A stretch of 42,698 nt of DNA. It comes from an uncultured Caryophanales bacterium (GTDB taxonomy: Bacteria > Bacillota_I > Bacilli_A > RF39 > UBA660). Every line of letters starts with the position of its first letter. Position 1 is the stretch's first letter. The DNA lies in contig CAMUXV010000007.1 of assembly GCA_947164795.1 (NCBI GenBank), forward strand, positions 1 to 42,698. Reading direction: 5' to 3'. Both the position numbers and the translations under genes were made by a program. The notes beneath the pieces were generated by a model, which was not told where the DNA came from, made no database searches, and saw only the letters and a list, made by a program, of their open reading frames with translations. Positions 39,438 through 42,698 of the stretch are shown here, piece after piece.

Positions 39438-39698
39438 ATGAGTGATGAATTCAAAGAAGCATATGAAAATCTAAGTTTACAAGAAAAAAGAAATCAAATT
39501 AGTAATGAATTATTATTTATAAGTGAATTTATTAAAAATATTGAAGATGAATATAATATAAGCAGTTCATTAAATTTAGAAAAATATGATTTGGATATTA
39601 GTAAAGATGAGAACGAAGTGTTAAAATGCTTGTATGAAGGCGTTTATAAGATAGAAAAGGAATTGATAACATTATTTTCAACTATATTTAAACAATAG
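39438..39698 (+). CDS. Small helical protein of unknown function
   Basis: An 86-residue protein whose ATG 39438 directly follows the previous stop, with GGAGG 7 bases upstream. It is highly charged and helical (LSLQEKRNQISNELLFISEF, DISKDENEVLKCLYEGVYKI), with no membrane segment or known motif. Tight coupling to the coiled-coil gene suggests the two proteins act together. Confidence 0.6.
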   Translation: MSDEFKEAYENLSLQEKRNQISNELLFISEFIKNIEDEYNISSSLNLEKYDLDISKDENEVLKCLYEGVYKIEKELITLFSTIFKQ

Positions 39699-39776
39699 TT
39701 TAATATAATTAATGTTTAAAAATAGAATAACAATAATTATACATTAAAATATGAAATAGTATAATGATTAAATAAT

Positions 39777-39801
39777 AAAGTGGTATTAAATACTGCTTTT
39801 T
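39777..39801 (+). terminator. Terminator between the unknown unit and dnaG
   Basis: AAAGTGGTAT (39777-39786) / ATACTGCTTT (39790-39799) with two G-T pairs, 3-base loop, T-run to 39801. Confidence 0.55.
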
Positions 39802-39825
39802 ATTATGGATAGAGTTAACTTTTGC

Positions 39826-39854
39826 TTTACAAAGAAAAGTATTTGTTATATAAT
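39826..39854 (+). promoter_or_regulatory. Promoter of dnaG-rpoD
   Basis: -35 TTTACA (39826-39831), 17-base spacer, -10 TATAAT (39849-39854), then AAGGAGATGG and ATG 39886. Confidence 0.75.
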
Positions 39855-39885
39855 TATATTGGTTTTTTGTAAGGAGATGGGTTTT

Positions 39886-41619
39886 ATGGCTTATATCAGT
39901 AATGAAGTTATTAATGAGATAAGAAATAAAACTGATATAGTAGATGTAGTATCTAGATATGTTAATCTTACAAAAAGAGGAAAGAATTATATAGGAGTAT
40001 GTCCATTTCATGATGATCATTCTCCTAGTATGAGTGTTAGTCCAGAAAAACAGATATTTACTTGTTTTTCATGTGGTGCATCAGGTAATGTTTTTACTTT
40101 TGTATCTGATTTTGAAAAGATATCTTTTAGTGAAGCAGTTAAATTACTAGGAGATAAAGTAGGTATTAATATTGGTAATAATTTTATTACTAAGAAAGAA
40201 AAAGATGATTATATAGATATATATAATCTTACTAGTAAATTTTATCAGAATAGTTTATTTACTAATTTGGGTAAGAATGCTATAGCGTATTTAGAAAAGA
40301 GAAAGATAGATAAAGAAACTATTAAGAAATTTGGTATTGGTCTTTCCATACAGAAAGTGTCTCTTACAGAATATTTAAAGAGTAAAAAATATAATATAGA
40401 TAAGCTTATTGATATTGGTCTTACTAATGAGAATGGTAATGATATATTTATTAATAGAATTATGTTTCCAATACATGATTTAAGTGGTAATGTAGTAGCT
40501 TTTTCTGGTAGAATATATAATACGAAAGATAATTCTAAGTATATTAATACAAAGGAAACAGATAGGTTTAAGAAGGGTAAAATACTATATAATTATCATA
40601 TTGCTAGAGAATACTTAAAGAAAAATGATAGTGTTATATTAATGGAAGGTCAGATGGATGTTATAAGAAGTTCAACGGTAGGTATTAATAATTGCATAGC
40701 TACCATGGGAACAGCTTTAACAAAAGACCACAGAAGTATTCTAAAAAATATGACTAATAATATTATTCTTTGTTTTGATGGAGATGCTGCGGGGGAAAAG
40801 GCTACGAATGCAGCTATAGAGATTTTAGAGGATACTAATATTAATATTAGAGTAGTAAGACTGCCTAATAATATGGATCCTGATGAGTATATATTAAAAG
40901 AGGGAGTAGATTCTTTTAAAGAACAAATTAAAAATGCTATAAGTTTAGTAGATTATAAGATGGAGATTCTTAAGAAGAATAAGAATTTAAATGATATTAA
41001 GGATATTTCATCATATTTAAATAGTGTTATTAAGGAACTTGTTAATATTAATGATGATATAGCATTGGAACTTAATTTAAAGAAGTTATCTACTAACTAT
41101 AATGTTGATTATGTTACCTTAAAAAGTAAGTATGATAATTTAAAGAGTAAGAAGAAAGAAGTAGTGGGGGTAATTAAACCTAAAAAGGTTTATGATAAAT
41201 ATGGAAAAGCCCAGACTAGTTTAATCTACTATATGTTAAAGAGTAGTACAGTTATTAATATGGTTGAAAAGAGAGTAGGATATTTTCCGGATAATAATAT
41301 TAGAGAATTATCTAATGAAATTATTTACTATTTTCACAAATATGGTATAATAAATATCGCTGATTTTATTAGTTTTATTGCAGATAGAGAAGAAATACTT
41401 AATACTCTTAAAGAAATTATTGCTATGGATAAAGAGGAAGATTTTAAATTAGAAGAGATTGAGGATTATATTTTTGTGATAAATGAGTATCATAAAGAAG
41501 TAAAGATTGAAAACCTAAATAAAAAATTGAAGGAAGAAAGAGATCCTCATAAACAAGCAAAAATATCTTTAGAGATTATGAATTTAAGAAAAGGAGTAAG
41601 AAATGGTACCAGAGATTAA
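39886..41619 (+). CDS. dnaG: DNA primase
   Basis: A 577-residue primase that makes RNA primers at the replication fork. ATG 39886 behind AAGGAGATGG; an open frame to 39805 lacks the family's start. The N-terminal zinc finger has C39, H42 ([15 protein letters not shown]) and C60, C63 ([10 protein letters not shown]). The RNA polymerase/TOPRIM core has [16 protein letters not shown], then MEGQMDVI (Glu about 254) and [12 protein letters not shown] (Asp about 298 and 300). The rest is the helicase-interacting domain, poorly conserved as usual. It overlaps rpoD by 17 bases, the classic dnaG-rpoD macromolecular synthesis operon without rpsU. Confidence 0.96.
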   Translation: MAYISNEVINEIRNKTDIVDVVSRYVNLTKRGKNYIGVCPFHDDHSPSMSVSPEKQIFTCFSCGASGNVFTFVSDFEKISFSEAVKLLGDKVGINIGNNFITKKEKDDYIDIYNLTSKFYQNSLFTNLGKNAIAYLEKRKIDKETIKKFGIGLSIQKVSLTEYLKSKKYNIDKLIDIGLTNENGNDIFINRIMFPIHDLSGNVVAFSGRIYNTKDNSKYINTKETDRFKKGKILYNYHIAREYLKKNDSVILMEGQMDVIRSSTVGINNCIATMGTALTKDHRSILKNMTNNIILCFDGDAAGEKATNAAIEILEDTNINIRVVRLPNNMDPDEYILKEGVDSFKEQIKNAISLVDYKMEILKKNKNLNDIKDISSYLNSVIKELVNINDDIALELNLKKLSTNYNVDYVTLKSKYDNLKSKKKEVVGVIKPKKVYDKYGKAQTSLIYYMLKSSTVINMVEKRVGYFPDNNIRELSNEIIYYFHKYGIINIADFISFIADREEILNTLKEIIAMDKEEDFKLEEIEDYIFVINEYHKEVKIENLNKKLKEERDPHKQAKISLEIMNLRKGVRNGTRD

Positions 41620-42698
41620 AGATTTTGAAGCTAGAAAAGATGCTTTAATAAAAAAAGGAAAAGAACTAGGCTTTATTACTTATGAAGAATTAGCTGAAGA
41701 ACTAAAAGGTTTAGAAGTAAGTAGTGATTTACTTGATGATTTATATAATTCTTTAATGGAAAATGATATAAGTGTAGTATCAGAGTCTGATTTAGATGAT
41801 GCTAGTGAAGATGAAGATGCTGGTGGTAATTTAGAGGATATTTTAAAAGATGATAATATTGCTAAAGAATTAACTATTAATGATCCAGTTAGAATGTATT
41901 TAAAAGAAATTGGTAAAATTAGTTTGTTATCGTTAGAAGAAGAGACTAAATTATCAGAAAGAATTGCTAATGGTGATGAACAAGCCAAAAATATACTAGC
42001 AGAATCTAACCTTCGTTTAGTTGTATCTATTGCTAAGAGATATGTTGGTAGAGGAATGTTATTCTTAGACCTTATTCAAGAAGGTAATATAGGTCTTATG
42101 AAGGCCGTTGAGAAGTTTGATGCCAATAAGGGATATAAGTTTTCTACTTATGCTACTTGGTGGATTAGACAAGCTATTACGAGAGCGATAGCAGATCAAG
42201 CTAGGACTATTAGGGTTCCTGTTCATATGGTTGAAACAATTAATAAATTATCAAGATTTCAAAGACAACTTACTCTTGAACTTAATAGAGAACCTACTGA
42301 TGAAGAACTTGCTAAGAAGATGGGTATGAGTCCTGAAAAGGTAAGAGAGGTAATTAAGATTGCACAAGACCCTGTATCACTAGAAACTCCGATTGGTGAA
42401 GAAGATGATTCACATTTAGGTGATTTTGTACCAGATGAAAGCAATATGTCACCAGAGGACTTTACTATTCATGAAATGCTTAAAGAGGAAATATCTGATG
42501 TACTTCTTACGTTAACTGAAAGAGAAGAACAAGTGCTTAGACTTAGATTTGGGCTTGATGATGGCTGCTGCAAGACGCTTGAAGAAGTCGGCCAGATGTT
42601 TGGAGTAACTCGTGAAAGAATTAGACAGATTGAAGCTAAGGCACTTAGAAAATTAAGACATCCATCTAGAAGTAGAAAATTAAAGGATTTCTTAAATG
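41603..42698 (+). CDS. rpoD: Primary sigma factor RpoD (SigA), last codons cut
   Basis: At least 365 residues; ATG 41603 behind AAGGAG, overlapping the dnaG end. Seen in order: region 1.1-like N-terminus ([20 protein letters not shown]), 1.2 ([20 protein letters not shown]), 2.1-2.4 ([52 protein letters not shown]), region 3 ([14 protein letters not shown]) and 4.2 ([20 protein letters not shown]). The window ends just before the expected stop, after KDFLN. There is no large non-conserved insert, as usual in Bacillota. In region 4 the usual DGRPRTLEEVG reads [11 protein letters not shown], with GC-richer codons there than around it. Confidence 0.97.
   Translation, partial: MVPEIKDFEARKDALIKKGKELGFITYEELAEELKGLEVSSDLLDDLYNSLMENDISVVSESDLDDASEDEDAGGNLEDILKDDNIAKELTINDPVRMYLKEIGKISLLSLEEETKLSERIANGDEQAKNILAESNLRLVVSIAKRYVGRGMLFLDLIQEGNIGLMKAVEKFDANKGYKFSTYATWWIRQAITRAIADQARTIRVPVHMVETINKLSRFQRQLTLELNREPTDEELAKKMGMSPEKVREVIKIAQDPVSLETPIGEEDDSHLGDFVPDESNMSPEDFTIHEMLKEEISDVLLTLTEREEQVLRLRFGLDDGCCKTLEEVGQMFGVTRERIRQIEAKALRKLRHPSRSRKLKDFLN

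Noticed and set aside
39805-39885. Longer N-terminus for DnaG
   Set aside because: It covers the promoter; ATG 39886 has AAGGAG and the usual DnaG start.
1-42698. Mycoplasma-type code (TGA = Trp)
   Set aside because: TGA ends sufB, hemW, the amidase and the VirD4 gene, and Trp in conserved motifs is TGG.

Overview
The window looks like chromosome from a low-GC (roughly 27 %), probably uncultured Bacillota/Bacilli organism of the Mollicutes-related or Erysipelotrichia-like gut lineages. The taxonomic placement is inference. It rests on extreme AT bias, Gram-positive Shine-Dalgarno sites (GGAGG/AGGTG), a primary sigma factor directly after dnaG, standard code (TGA is a stop for sufB, hemW and the VirD4 gene; Trp is TGG), and sporulation-type genes (yunB, cotJB/cotJC, sspI). 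No tRNA, rRNA, CRISPR array, integrase, transposase or relaxase was seen.

Layout. 1-1503: truncated queH, a divergent membrane thioredoxin-fold protein and trmL. 1625-22748: a colinear block of about 21 kb that combines a Tad-type pilus assembly set (CpaB, CpaF, TadB, TadC, two pilin/TadE-like proteins, a TadZ/CpaE-like protein) with a type IV secretion/conjugation set (VirB2-like pilin module in three proteins, VirB6-like, VirB3/PrgI-like, a VirB4 apparently split into two genes, an M23 wall hydrolase, a VirB8/TcpC-like candidate, a VirD4/TraG coupling ATPase). It opens with three secreted or anchored proteins of unknown family. 22834-27100: rhodanese, yunB, sufB, a zinc amidase and ssb. 27251-28549: a decayed gene. 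28696-29702: XRE regulator and lipoprotein. 29722-30776 (minus): cotJC and a CotJA-CotJB fusion. 30923-37938: zinc-ribbon protein, CvpA-like, thioredoxin, a TasA-like candidate, a bitopic protein, holA, sspI (minus), hemW, mscS and an HD protein. 37975-39698: a tiny membrane protein and a three-gene unit of unknown function whose first gene carries a fresh 114-bp tandem duplication. 39886-42698: dnaG and rpoD (3' end cut by the window).

How it fits together. The Tad/T4SS block sits between housekeeping genes, lacks mobility functions, and has internal promoters and terminators that isolate the pilin-like genes. It therefore reads as a resident cell-surface machine (adhesion, secretion or DNA uptake/transfer) rather than an integrative element. 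CpaF could power both the Tad platform (TadB/TadC) and, as a VirB11 relative, the VirB4/VirD4 channel. The M23 protein would open the wall. No prepilin peptidase is present here, and the pilin-like leaders lack the usual Glu+5. The scattered sporulation genes, one with a good sigma-G-type promoter, suggest a spore-forming ancestry or ability.
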